Assembly: GCA_034770075.1 (NCBI GenBank)
Contig: CM068379.1
Coordinates: forward strand, 43,779,130 to 43,843,129
Direction of reading: 5' to 3'
Origin: Aralia elata
Taxonomy: Eukaryota; Streptophyta; Magnoliopsida; Apiales; Araliaceae
Length of the DNA: 64,000 nucleotides
Position numbers and translations under genes: made by a program. Below the pieces are notes generated by a model that searched no databases, was not told where the DNA came from, and saw only the letters and a program-made list of their open reading frames with translations. Below, piece by piece: positions 1 to 10,690 of the stretch (the stretch's first letter is position 1; each line of letters begins with the position of its first letter).

Positions 1-212
1 GAAATGTAGTCAATATTTTCTCTAACATGTCTTCATAAGAGAAATGATGATGAATAAAAATCATTAATTTTGTATGATCCTACAGGGATGCATGATTTTC
101 AACCTTAATTGCATCTTCAAGATTCTTTGCCTCTAGATGAATCTCAGCATCAAGAGTCCATGACAAATAATTCTTGCTCAAGATATCAAGAGCAGCAAAT
201 TTAAAATTTGTA
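1..212 (-). pseudogene. Copia-type retrotransposon gag fragment, truncated by the window edge
   Basis: Reading the minus strand leftwards gives an N-terminal gag-like segment with the motif NYLSWTLDAEIHLEAKN, typical of the small gag-like proteins of plant copia elements (a recalled family resemblance). An in-frame stop (TAG, minus strand, at about 80-82) follows the sequence HASL. The frame then continues as a recognisable remnant (DHTKLMIFIHHHF) to the window edge. I see no LTR or other domain attached to it. It is a dead fragment and was probably present before the large element to its right inserted. Confidence 0.6.
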
Positions 213-1132
213 AATTCGACATTTATATAAATATATAATTACGTAAGATATTAAATAAGTAAATATAAATTTATAGGAAACCAAGAAAACTATTTAACTC
301 TTCTTTGATTACTTTCAAAGTAGGGGAATTGGGAGGTGGATTGATTATTTATTTATACTAATATTACTACATCACAAAAGTAGTGTACTTACGTAATTTG
401 TACTCTCAAGGCTTCTGAGTTGTCCATTACCATTATTGTCCCACGCACCTTTTGTTAAACAAAGTTTTTATATGTATATCAAATTTAATTGTAATGAAAT
501 AATACTTACATTGAGTTGAGAGAACTTCCTTTTTAGCATTGGGTAGGAGCTCGTGCTGATAACGTGTTGTAAAATAATAGATAAAACAAAATATATAATC
601 AATAAAATGTATATTGATAATCTCTTGTATTTGAGTGGTCATCCACAATTCTTTTGATATCTCTCACAATCTTTCGGATGGGTGTATTTTACAACCTATC
701 ACATAGACGATGGGTGTCTCTCTCTCTTATTTCCTTTACACTTTCAGATGTATCACTCTTCATTTTTTCACACCTTCCATTCTTCTATATGATGCATATA
801 TATAGGCATGGAGAGAGAGAGAGAAAGTGGAAGATCAAGAGTTAGGAAGAGGAATAGACATGAAACCAAAGGTTTTCTAACAGGAGTCAGTTTGTTCGGA
901 TTAGTCGGAATTTTCAAATTTTAGGAAGGGCTAATTTTGCTGAACTAAGAGTATTTTCAACGGCCTCTTCAACTATTTTGAGATTTTTAAATAAATGAAT
1001 CACATCAAAAAAATTATTTCTAATAGTCTCTCTAATTTTAGTCATTAAATCTGCAATCTCATTCTCTCTCTTCAAAACTGGTAAGTTGACTTTGTCTCTT
1101 TAAAACATTTATTTTGTTTTGATAGAATCAAT
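213..1132. other. AT-rich stretch without a gene
   Basis: No credible coding region is visible. The only ordered sequence is a short GA microsatellite near 808-835 and pyrimidine-rich runs at 715-730. It ends at the target site of the large LTR element. Confidence 0.5.
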
Positions 1133-1137
1133 ATCAT
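1133..1137. repeat. Target-site duplication ATCAT, left copy
   Basis: The five bases before the LTR start (TGTCGAC) are ATCAT. The same five follow the other LTR at 19466-19470, and again at 34369-34373 in the duplicated contig copy. A perfect 5-bp duplication is normal for Ty3/gypsy insertion and fixes both element ends. Confidence 0.9.
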
Positions 1138-3254
1138 TGTCGACGCCGGGTTTTCTCGCTCCTCGGGTCTTTTCCAATTTTTAGCCTTTTGATTTAATGA
1201 TTTTTTGGAAAAGGTCGGCATTGATGTCGACGGGGTTTTGAAATATCGTTTTTTATGATGAGCCAATTAACCAGAGTCGCCAATTGGTATATTTGAAATG
1301 GATGTACCAACTCATCCGAATTTTCGTGTTTTATAAATCGCTGGCTCATATGTGACTCCGAATTAATTGGTCTGCGAATCGAGATTCATAGAGTTCGGGG
1401 GCTTGTTTAAGTGAGGGGAAGGTGTTAGGCACCCCTCGACTTCCGTGAAACACGGTTACCGCAATCTTGATACTTCTCCTATCCTTTAATTCATGAAATG
1501 TGTGTGTGTGCGTGCGTGTGTCGTAGTGTGTGTATGTGTGCTTATGTAAATGTTGTGGTGAGTTTGTATGAAAGAATCATTTGGATTTTAGGGAAAATCG
1601 TGTTTTACTTTGAGAATGCTTCGGAATGTCTTTTCGGCATACACGAGAAAGCTTTATGAGAAAGGTTTGATTTTAATTATCAAAACTATGAGATTTTTCG
1701 TTAAATGTCGTTTTAACAAAACAAGAGTTTTAAAACCTTCGTCAAAATAGGAATCGAGATCTATACGTTGCTTTCATAAAATGATGGGCAATTTCTAGGA
1801 TCTCTTTCAACCCTATGCACAAAGATTTAATAAAACGTTACTTAAATTTGGCAAAATCATTTTGTGTGTGGTGTTTTGGAAAACGATCTTTCTTTAGCTT
1901 CTTCGTTAGATAGGAATCGACATTCATTAAACATTTCTCAAATTTTAACCTCGTGATTCTAATATCCTACTTTGCTTGATTTTTATGAAAATCTTATCAT
2001 TTAGCTTTGAAATCAATTTCGTGTCATAAATCAAATCAAGCATAAACAACGCGTCGGGGCTATTCATGGGCATGTAAGCCATCAAAATGTCCCCGAACGC
2101 CAACAATCACAAATTTCACTATTTCGGGGCCTTAAGCACGATTCTCGCCTTAGCGTCGTTTTAAGGCCCAACGATTACATATTTACAATGAGAACTACGT
2201 CATCTCTACTTCTTACATCAAGATATGTCCATCATCGGATCGGGACCCCGGGGTCGCTTTCCTAGGCTCACAACCACGATTACTTCGTACTCACAAATCA
2301 AACATTACAATAAATAACCAACACGGAAATTCTAACAATATCACGACATCCTAAATAGCAAATTAAAGGAACCACAACCAATACATCTCTTGTACAACAA
2401 GCAAGAAATCAAAACGTGAATATCATCGGGTTATTGAGAAGAATTTTGTTCCAATGGAAAACCTCACAAATAATCCCTAATTCATTGTTTCACAATAAAT
2501 TACATGAAGACTACATTAATTTTAGCCAAATGATATGATAGAAGTTGCAAAAATAATGAGATTTTCACCTTGCAAATGATACCAAAATTGTGTAGAAACT
2601 TGTGTATTGAGGGAAATATGAGATATATATGATATAATCTAACAACAAAGGAAATTTCTCTCTTTTTCTCTCAATTGTTGCAAGAACTTTTGCTATTTCT
2701 CTCTATTCCGAGCTAAAAAACTGCTGCTGATTTCCTTCTTCTTCCGCAAACTGCCCAACCTCCTGTATGCTGCCTGCTGCCGAGCTTAAATAGGCTGGCC
2801 AGAGCCAGCCGCAGATCTATCTGGCGGCTGGCCGCAGATAGATCTGCGGCTGCCAGCTGGGCACGCCTCCCATCGCACTCAGACCTGCTGAGTGCTGATT
2901 TCCCGGTTTTCGTGCTGGCGCACCCCACTTGGCCGCAGATCTATCCGCGGCTTGGCGGGCTTGACTTTCTCAATTTTCGTGCCACGCTTCGATTTTCGTA
3001 CCGCAACGTCGGTTTTCGCTGACAGGCTCGTATTTCGCAGTCCGGGAACTTCCGGGAGACGTGCCACCTCATTCGGAAATGCCTGCCTCGGACGATCATG
3101 CTGTTCACGTAAACTTGGGTTGCCCAAAGCATTTCGGCGGGGCCGGGCGCTCGCCCTTGTTTCCCGCTCTTCTGCTCCTGCAAGCTGGTTCAATTGACGA
3201 TTTCGCCCTCCTGTCATGGTTAGTAGAAGGAAACGCAAAATTTGGGTGTCTACA
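1138..3254 (-). repeat. 3' LTR of the Tat/Ogre element
   Basis: Starts TGTCGACGCC and ends GTGTCTACA. The outer seven bases are near-inverted (TGTCGAC against TGTAGAC). It contains a TG/CG microsatellite near 1500-1550. Near 2784-2850 there is a minus-strand TATA-like CTATTTAAGC, with two palindromic GCCGCAGAT...ATCTGCGGC units just upstream in the sense direction. It matches the LTR at 32261-34368 almost throughout, with scattered one-base indels. Confidence 0.92.
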
Positions 3255-3268
3255 GCTGCCCCTCTTTA
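3255..3268 (-). other. Polypurine tract of the Tat/Ogre element
   Basis: Immediately inside the 3' LTR the minus strand reads TAAAGAGGGGCAGC, purine-rich, and abuts the LTR start. This is the expected place for the plus-strand primer of reverse transcription. The related element at the right end of the window has an equivalent tract at 62203-62216. Confidence 0.75.
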
Positions 3269-3483
3269 TCATGTTTATGAAATGATAAATGAAATGAACA
3301 GGATAAAGAATAGACACTCGATGCATGAATGACAGTGCATAAGAATTGACAATACATACATGATGCAACACCTATAGCTTATGATGCAACATAAGATGCA
3401 ATGCATGCAAGACATTCGTAAGAGTGTCAATGTATCAACCCCTTGACCGTGTTTGTTAGTCGTTGGGTTCACTCTTTCAATCT

Positions 3484-4378
3484 ATCGTCTCGTTCGGGGC
3501 CGGGTATCGTCGCCGGTCACCATCTCATAACACCCGGTTATCGTCGCCGGTTGGTTATCTGTCGGAGCCGGTTATCGTCGCCGGACATCCATCTCATGAT
3601 CGCCGGTTATCGTCGCCGGTCGATCGTCTCGTCGGGGCCGGGTATCGTCGCCGGTCACCCATCTCGTAACCCCCGGTTATCGTCGCCGGTCGTTATCTAT
3701 CGGAGCCGGTTATCGTCGCCGGACATCCCATCTCGTGATCGCCGGTTATCGTCGCCGGTCGATCGTCATGTCGGGGCCGGGTATCGTCGCCGGTCGCCCA
3801 TCTCGTAACCCCCGGTTATCGTCGCCGGTTGGTTATCTTGTCGGAGCCGGTTATCGTCGCCGGTCATCCATCTCGTGATCGCCGGTTATCGTCGCCGGTC
3901 GATCGTCATGTCGTGGGCCGGGTATCGTCGCCGGTCACCAACACCATCTCGTAACCCCCGGTTATCGTCGCCGGTTGGTTATCTTGTCGGTAGCCGGTTA
4001 TCGTCGCCGGTCATACCATCTCGTGATCGCCGGTTATCGTCGCCGGACGTTCGTCATGTCGGGGCCGGGTATCGTCGCCGGTCACACCATCTCGTAACAC
4101 TCCGGTTATACGTCGCCGGTCGGTTATCTTGTCGGAGCCGGTTATCGTCGCCGGTCATCCCATCTCGTGATCGCCGGGTTATCGTCGCCGTCGATCGTCA
4201 TGTCGGGGCCGGGTTATCGTCGCCGTCACGCCATCTCGTAACCCCCGGTTATCGTCGCCGGTTGGTTATCTTGTCGGAGCCGGTTATCGTCGCCGTCATC
4301 CATCTCGTGATCGCCGGTTATCGTCGCCGTCGAATCGTCATGTCGGGGCCGGGTATCGTCGCCGGTCACCCATCTCGT
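3484..4378. repeat. Minisatellite of ~139-bp monomers inside the Tat/Ogre element
   Basis: Six full monomers plus a partial one. The recurring GTAA(CCCC) landmark lies at 3527 (as ATAA), 3666, 3805, 3951, 4094, 4238 and 4377 (as GTGA), so the period is 139-146 bp. Each monomer is four sub-repeats of ~35 bp sharing the core GGTTATCGTCGCCGG. It sits between the PPT and the antisense promoter. Frames across it give long open translations only because the repeat is GC-rich; they are not genes. Tat/Ogre elements are known to grow tandem repeats in this 3' region. Confidence 0.93.
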
Positions 4379-4422
4379 GAACTTTTCACTTCAAACACGT
4401 CAAATGGCTGCAAGGGAGCAAG

Positions 4423-4505
4423 GTGGGGCCCACCAAGGCCAGCCGCAGATGGATCTGCGGCCTAAAGCCGCAGATACATCTGCGGCCAAGGATCGGGCTT
4501 ATAAG
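4423..4505 (+). promoter_or_regulatory. Putative promoter of the antisense cassette: GTGGGGCCCAC box, two palindromes, TATA
   Basis: In order on the + strand: the palindrome GTGGGGCCCAC (4423-4433; fits the GGNCCCAC type bound by plant TCP factors), GCCGCAGATGGATCTGCGGC (4442-4461), GCCGCAGATACATCTGCGGC (4467-4486), then TTATAAG (4499-4505). The same palindrome family lies upstream of the TATA-like box in the LTR, facing the sense direction. That placement suggests a shared promoter module driving transcription toward the genes at 5129 onward. Promoter activity is inferred from layout only. Confidence 0.55.
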
Positions 4506-4972
4506 CCGCGTCCCGCTTCCAGATCTGTCACTTTCAACTTCCAACTCACACATATTCCTCGCGATTTTTGCTTGTTCGCAAAGGCTTTTTGTCGATTTTT
4601 CAACTTTCCTGCAAAAACTGTTCCGGTAGGATTGATCTACACGCTACAGGTAACACTTTGACCGGTCACTTTTTCAATTTCGTCAATGTTTTGCTATACA
4701 TTTGACTATTTGCATGTTTAGAGATAAAATGTATGCTTTACAATGCTATGTAATGTACCATCATATATACATGCTATGTATCAACTATGTGAGTCCTATT
4801 TTATGTTCACGAGGCGGTCCCACATATTGTTATTCCTTTTCTGCAATAAAATCACGCATTACATGCTGTAATTACATATATGAATGCAATTTAAATCTGT
4901 TTGAGGCTTTGATTGATGGAAAACACGCTTGGCTTATGCCTGGGATGTTCAATTTACAAACGGAACTCTGCC

Positions 4973-5018
<46 letters not shown>

Positions 5019-5128
5019 CATGCATCATGTTGCATTAATCATATGATGAGGCATAGAAAATTTAGAAATGTTCATTACATAATTTTAAAAGGAAACTTAC
5101 CTTCTTTCTCGCCCGTTCTATTCCAGCT
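4506..5128 (+). other. Probable 5' leader of the antisense gene with one intron
   Basis: Downstream of the TATA there is no ORF. A donor-like CTACAG/GTAACA occurs at about 4650, and a pyrimidine-rich acceptor TTCTATTCCAG ends at 5126, directly before CTATGGATC (ATG 5129). The intron-like part holds a ~41-base T run (about 4975-5015). The related element at 63160-63875 shows the same plan: donor ATAG/GTAACG, a long AT-rich interval, then an acceptor TTTAG before TTATGGATCC. Confidence 0.5.
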
Positions 5129-7131
5129 ATGGATCGTGATGCGCGCCAGTAGCTCCTCCGCCTCTCGGACTTCGGGTGTTCGCCGTCGTAGGGCTGCACC
5201 CACTCCTGTTCCCCCTCGTACCCGTCAGGCTCGTCGCTTGACGGAGGCTGTCATTCGTCCTTGTCATACCGGACGTTGAGGAGGCTGTCCCTCCGGAGGT
5301 CGCGACAGAGGGGCCATCCTCCAGCACCCGGCTCCATCTACTCATCAGGCTCCTTCTGGCGCCTCTGTGCAGATACCCGATCTTTTGGGTCGGGATCTCA
5401 GTCGTCACCCCTCGGCATCTCTCGTGGCTAACGAGGTATATTTCAGCTCTATTCTGATTTCATTCTCAATTTCTCCATTCTCCTTTTACCCGGATTGACC
5501 CCTTACTAGTGATTGCCCCCAGGTACCCCGAGTTTACCCAGCCGAGGGGTAACTGGTTCAACATCTATTCTCTTTACGCGGCCTTGCACAGTGACTATCG
5601 GGCGATGGTGGACTCTTGGGGCTTCCGACATTTCTTCACTATCATCCCCCGCCAGTGCCCCTGGGGTTACATGAGGGCTTTATCCGAGCGATGGTTCCAC
5701 CAGACGCAGTCTCTTCATCTCCCTCGACTGCGAGGTCGTGTTGACCCCATGGGACTGTGAGGTACATTACTGGCATTTGAGTTTACTGGGTCCCCGCGTC
5801 CCCTTGGATCTTGATATCACTCCTGTGGAGGTTCGAGCTTTGCTAGGCTTCGCTGCTGAGGAACCGGGTCTTTAAGGCCCGCAGTATCCGATCTGGTGCC
5901 TTGGCAGTCGATGCAGTCGGGGGTCTCTATGCGCTGCCTATTCCAGCAGATCAGGGCACCAGGGACATTCTGCTACGACGCCTGTTCCTGACCATCATGA
6001 GGGGTTGTTTTCTGGGGAACAACTCCTCCTCCATTCATTTCAGCAGTCGTAGGAGCGGTCAGAGATGTGGACCGCATCGGTGATTACGACTGGGGGGTCA
6101 TTCACTTTTGCTTTATTTCCTCCACGGCATGCGTCTACGCTCAGAGGGACAGACTGATGCCTGGCTCGGTTTCTACCACTTTCTGCTGGTGAAGCTCCAC
6201 TTCCTCCTCTCTCTCTTACTGTATTTCTTTTCCTTTCATCTCTTTTCTGTATTTTGATAGTGACTCATGCCTTGCCTTGTTTCTATTCACAGTTCTGGGC
6301 TTAACGAGCGGCTGCCATGGTCTGAGGCCTATCACTACTCTGGGCCCGGACACTTATCCTCGGGGTCGGCGATGGCATCACAGTACTCTGGAGGAGGTCC
6401 CCGTGTCGGGCAGCTTTGCACATTGTCGTATTCAGCTGGAGTTGATCACGGCTGCCGACGTCGTCTGGATTCCCTACCTCTCCGAGCATTTGACTGTGGG
6501 GTTTGCTGACGGGCATCCTTCCGGCCCGGAGTTCGAGCTTTCTCTACCCGTCGCCATCACTTTGCAGAGTGTTGGAGGCTGGGTGATGTATCTGGGAGAG
6601 CGCGCATTCAGATGCGTCACTGGGGAGATCCGCATCCCGCACTCCCTTTCTTTCACTACTTTCTGGCCGCTGGATTCTCAGCCTTCAGAGATCATGCTTG
6701 CCGGGGAGGATGGTCGGATGCTTTCCACAGGTCCCACTACGAGTGATGCATTCCGTACATGGTGGGTGCCCCGTACCATCGGTCCTCAGACTCGGGCCAC
6801 TTTCTTCCTTGGAGACATGGTTCCAGGCTCGGTGACGATGACCGATTTGGGCTGCCTGTGTTCGGACCCCTACCCACGCTGAGCAGAATCGCACTCATTG
6901 ACCCGTCAGGTAGATCAGTTGTCGCTGTTTATTCGAGGATTGGGCCGGGCCCCGGAGGAGGCTTACACCTACGATCCTGACGGTGCAGGTTTATGAATGC
7001 AGGCCCGAGTTCATCTGATGCCACAGCGCATCCCTACATCCCTGATATGAACTTTGGTCCTCCGAGCTCGACGACTCCAGGGGATTCAGTTCGAGGATCC
7101 TGCTTTCATAGATGATACTGATTTTATTTAG
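5129..7131 (+). pseudogene. Antisense gene A: plant-mobile-domain-like protein, frames broken
   Basis: Read opposite to gag-pol. The start is ATG 5129, chosen because it follows a splice acceptor and because the related element has ATGGATC at the same place. The first exon encodes an Arg/Pro-rich N-terminus (GVRRRRAAPTP), which resembles a nuclear signal. A short intron (about 5436-5522, GT...CCCCCAG) is followed by the block YPEFTQPRGNWFNIYSLYAA and the motif ALSERWFHQTQSLHLP. Further along come VRDVDRIGDYDWGVIHF (about 6050-6105), a second intron (about 6189-6292), then DVVWIPYLSEH and TFWPLDSQ. The last exon ends DDTDFI with a stop at 7129-7131. These match, from memory, the order of motifs in the plant mobile domain (PMD, aminotransferase-like) found in MAIN/MAIL1 proteins and in some transposons. 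Several one-base indels break the frame. The function in the element is unknown. Confidence 0.6.
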
Positions 7132-7349
7132 ACCAGGATAGGATAGGGCCTTTTGTACCGGCACCTGCTTAGATTTCTTTTTTCATTTATGCACTATGTA
7201 CTGAACTCATTTATTTATTTATGCACAGTTTCTTTTTCATCTCTATGGAATTCACCTGTTTCATTATTAACTGTATGATGCATGCTTTTATTTATGGATA
7301 GAGAATGACCGCCCCTGTACAGTCTTTTTGATACTATTTTTTTTTTCAG
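7132..7349 (+). other. Spacer between antisense genes A and B
   Basis: AT-rich, without ORF. It ends in a run of T followed by CAG directly before ATG 7350, which looks like a splice acceptor. Gene B could therefore be spliced onto a transcript starting upstream, or have its own leader here. Confidence 0.35.
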
Positions 7350-8896
7350 ATGTCGTCCTCAGGATGTCGTGACTCGTGTTGGATTCCATTCCTCCCACAG
7401 GGTTGGTCGGCAGCCTCTTCCGCTGGTTGGACAGTTTACTGCCGGCAGACAGGATTATCGCAGATGGGTCTTTTTTGGGACATTCTTGGTCTCTTATTAA
7501 CCTTCCAGGTGCCAGCGGGCTTTGTGGATGGTCCTTCTGAGCCATTGGGCCCCTGCCCGTCAGGTGTTTTAGGTTTTGGGACAGTAGAGCTGACCCCCAC
7601 CCTTGAGGAGTATGCTCGCTTCACCACCGGCTTGCCCTTGGATGGTCCCTGTGCTAGGGTTACTGTTGGTTCCATGCGCCGTCAATTCTTGACTTTCACC
7701 GGTTGCGGAGGGCTGTCTTATTACCGGTAACCACATCAGACCATTATGGTTCCTCTTCAATTCTTGATCGACCGATTCGGCTCACCTGACAGTTTCCGTC
7801 TTTTCCTCGGTGATTTTTTCCGTGTCCGAGGAGCGCTGGGATGCCTTGAGAGTGGGCGTTTCTGATGGCCTGTGTCATCTCAGTTTTGTATTTGCCTGCT
7901 AGGATTCCGATCATTTGGACATGCGGATTGTTGCGGCCGTTCGGGCCCTTCAGGAGGATCACCACCATTCTCCCCATGATATTGGCGGATACCTATATGT
8001 CGGCCACATATTGCCAGTCCTTCCGAGGGAGATTCTTCAGAGGGAGTTCGACCTTATTGTACATGTGGTTCACGAGTCATCTTAGTCCCATCGGCCATTT
8101 CCGTCGCCAAGGGTTTTGCTTCAGCCATGACATAACCACGCAGTTTTCGCTTCGTCCTGCGCGTATGTACTGATGTGGCCATCCTGGACATTATTTTTGT
8201 CTTATCATTGAGGACCCCTTTCATCTATTGGTTTACTCGGGCTAATTGCTCCTTCATGAGCTTCTTGACTCATGTGGCCTGGCATGGATTTCATTCCCAT
8301 TGCTGGGTTAAGGGGCGTGACGACCTAATCATCCCCTGGCGGTTATGGGGCAGTTTCGATCAGACACAGGATTTAACACTCCTTTGCGGGTGCAGCCGCA
8401 TACCGAATTCCTTATATCATCCTGTACAGAGAGGGATCTATCGCAGGTATACGAGCTTTGGGATCGCATGGATCTTTGCCGAATATAGTGCGAGCTGTCA
8501 CATCCAGACATTTGCCTACGTACAGTGGTTGCGTGGAGACCTGGATTCGGCTAGTTTGAGTCGGACGGGGGCCTTTGATGACTCTGGAGTGATTTTCACA
8601 GAAGATACCGCAGACCATATCCCATTTCAGCCGATTCTGCCCCGAGTCGGGTCGCTGAGGATTTCCCGACTCCGCCTACCGCCTGGCCCTGATTACTACT
8701 GAAGCCGAGAGGGATGCCGCCCTTGCCGAGAGAGATGAGGCCATTCGGGCTAGAGATGCTGCCATTGCTGATAGAGAGGCCATTGTATTTCAGACCAGGG
8801 CAGTGGTAGATGCTCATTTTGGGACTGTCAGCCGAGCTAACTGCTTTACTAGATCGTATTGATATGATGGGGCAGCAGATTGCCAGGAGATGCTGA
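7350..8896 (+). pseudogene. Antisense gene B: uncharacterised plant retroelement-associated protein with C-terminal coiled coil, frames broken
   Basis: Starts at ATG 7350 after an acceptor-like T-run/CAG. Segments in changing frames read FGTVELTPTLEEYARF (about 7575-7622), then ILADTYMSATYC and LLYMWFTSHLSPIGHF (about 7978-8100). From memory this pattern (TPTLEEY, then a WL/FVSHL-like motif) resembles a plant family of unknown function labelled DUF7745, common in repeat-rich plant genomes; a profile search is needed to confirm it. The last part is clearly coding: TEAERDAALAERDEAIRARD and more heptad-like Ala/Glu/Arg sequence from about 8690, then LLDRIDMMGQQIARRC and a stop at 8894-8896, a predicted coiled coil. 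Indels break the frame several times. No catalytic motif is recognised. Confidence 0.5.
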
Positions 8897-9479
8897 TGCT
8901 TCAGATCTATCACACCACCCTGTCCATCCTGCTTCGGCTAGTTTCAGATTTGGTAGATTATTTTATTTCCTGCATAGACTATGTTGGTTTCATCAGTTTA
9001 TTGAAAGATAAATCTTGTAATAAAACGACTTATATAATATATAGACATGCATTTAAATTTAGTCATTTTCCCCTTTTGTCGTATCATTGCCATCCATTGG
9101 ATCATCATTTTATCCAACTGACCATGATTTTGACATTTCGCCTTCTTTCTTTCCTCAAGACTTGATGGAGATTTGACAGATATTGCCGCACACCTTTTGA
9201 TTTCGTCGGATTGAATCTCCAGATTTTGGATAACTGTTTGGGTTGGATCAGGGTATGTATTCTGGGATGAAACTGATTAGGCAGTTGGTTTTGAGAAGGT
9301 TTTGGGGGTGTAGGAAGGTTTTATCTGGCTATCGAAAATTGGTTTTGGTTGGGGAAAGGATTATTTTTTAAAGGATCGGACCGCGCCATGATGGCCTGCC
9401 TACGTACCCCCACCAGTTGGGAGATCAGGTCCTACGTAGTTCGCTCTCAGGGGAAAAAGGAACTGATGATTTAAGCGTA
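8897..9479. other. Spacer between antisense gene B and integrase
   Basis: No supported gene. The two converging transcription units (gene B on +, pol on -) meet here, so both 3' ends and polyadenylation signals should lie in this ~580 bp. The stretch at 9380-9440 resembles element sequence conserved next to the pol end but does not form a domain. Confidence 0.4.
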
Positions 9480-10690
9480 GAACCGCTTCAACCGAGTCAG
9501 AATTGAGGGGTTGTGGAAATACCTCACCAATCCATTTCTTGCAATATGAGGGCCCCTCCGGATAGTACTTTCTTGATCACAAATGGCCCTTCCCAGTTCG
9601 GGGCAAACTTCCCCTTGGCCTCGTCTTTGACAAGGCATGATTCTTTTCAATACCAAAATACGTTTTCCTTGAACTTCCGAAGTCTTATCCTTTTGTCATA
9701 TGATCGGGAGATCCTCTGTTGATATAGCTGACCATGACAAATTGCAGCCACCCTCCTTTCATCAATTAGTGCCATTTGGTCGTATCGACTTTGCATCCAA
9801 TCCTCCTCGCTTATCTGAGCATCGATCACTATTCTGAGGGACGCCATCTCAACTTCAACTGGCACAGGGACAGCCTCCATTCCATATACCAAGGCGTAAG
9901 GGGTTGCTCCCGTAGAAGTACGCGTGGATTGTTCGGTATGCCAGCAGGGTGAGGGTGTAACAGATCCGGCCATTCCCCCCGATGATTAGCAGACATTTTC
10001 GCCATGATCTTCTTGATGTTCTTAATTGGCCGCCTCCACGTGCCCCATTCATTTTGGGACGGTAAATGACGGAATTGAGGTGGCTTAATCTTGAACTGGT
10101 CGCACAGTCCTTTCATGAGGGCGTTGTTTAAATTCTTGGCATTGTCGGAGGACTACAACCTCAGGTTGCCCATATCGGCAAATGACATTATTCCTGATGA
10201 AGCTGACGATGACCCTCCTGAGTTACCGTAGGAAAGAAGCTGCCTCCCCACCCATTTGGTGAAATAATCGATCATGGACAAAGATGAACCGGTGCCCGTT
10301 GCTCGCTTTGGGCTCTATTGGTCCGATTACATCCATTCCCCACATTGAAAATGGCCATGGGGAGGTCATACAGTGCAGTTCATTGGGAGGTGTATGGATC
10401 ACATTACCGTGCGCCTGGCATTGATAACACCGTTTGACATGATCATCGCAATCGGCCTTCAGCGTTAACCAATAATACCCTGTCCTCAAAATCTTTTTGG
10501 CAAGCATCGGTCCACTCATATGGGGCCCACACACTCCACCATGTATTTCATTCATAATCTTTCGGGCCTGTGTTTCATCTACGCACGTGCAACAGTCCCA
10601 ACCCGGCATCCCTTTTGTAAAGTGAATCGCCACTCAGGTAAAACTTCATCGCCATCGTTTGAATTCTCATCCTTTCAGTCCGATTTGCCT
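9480..10690 (-). pseudogene. Integrase region of the Tat/Ogre pol, left contig copy
   Basis: Minus-strand translation in several frames gives a zinc-binding H-H-C-C region (MNEIHGG...GPH, then HVKRCYQCQ, about 10420-10550). It is followed by the catalytic core, starting WGMDVIGPIEP (about 10310-10345) and continuing to AVEAANKNIKK and TGATPYALVYGMEAV (about 9880-9930). The first Asp of the DDE triad is in WGMDV, and the last Glu is expected in the AVEAANKN block, which is frame-broken here. The C-terminus ends RFYA near 9480. The enzyme would insert the element DNA into chromosomes. Frameshifts make it unlikely to be translated as written. Confidence 0.85.

Noticed and set aside
2879..3238. 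Overlapping open frames on both strands within the LTR (2713-3285, 18921-19532, 33907-34480)
   Set aside because: GC-rich LTR promoter sequence gives open frames on both strands; none matches a protein family.
3484..4378. Regular repeats that could suggest a CRISPR-like array
   Set aside because: The units are contiguous tandem monomers without unique spacers, inside a plant retrotransposon.
3443..4465. Long + strand open frames across 3443-4465
   Set aside because: They are translations of the 139-bp minisatellite (repeating SGYRRR-like peptide), open because of repeat composition and in several frames at once.
4975..5015. T homopolymers (also 16541-16586 and 31551-31596) as poly-A tails of LINEs or processed pseudogenes
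   Set aside because: They lie inside the LTR element at conserved internal positions, without LINE domains or target duplications at their ends.
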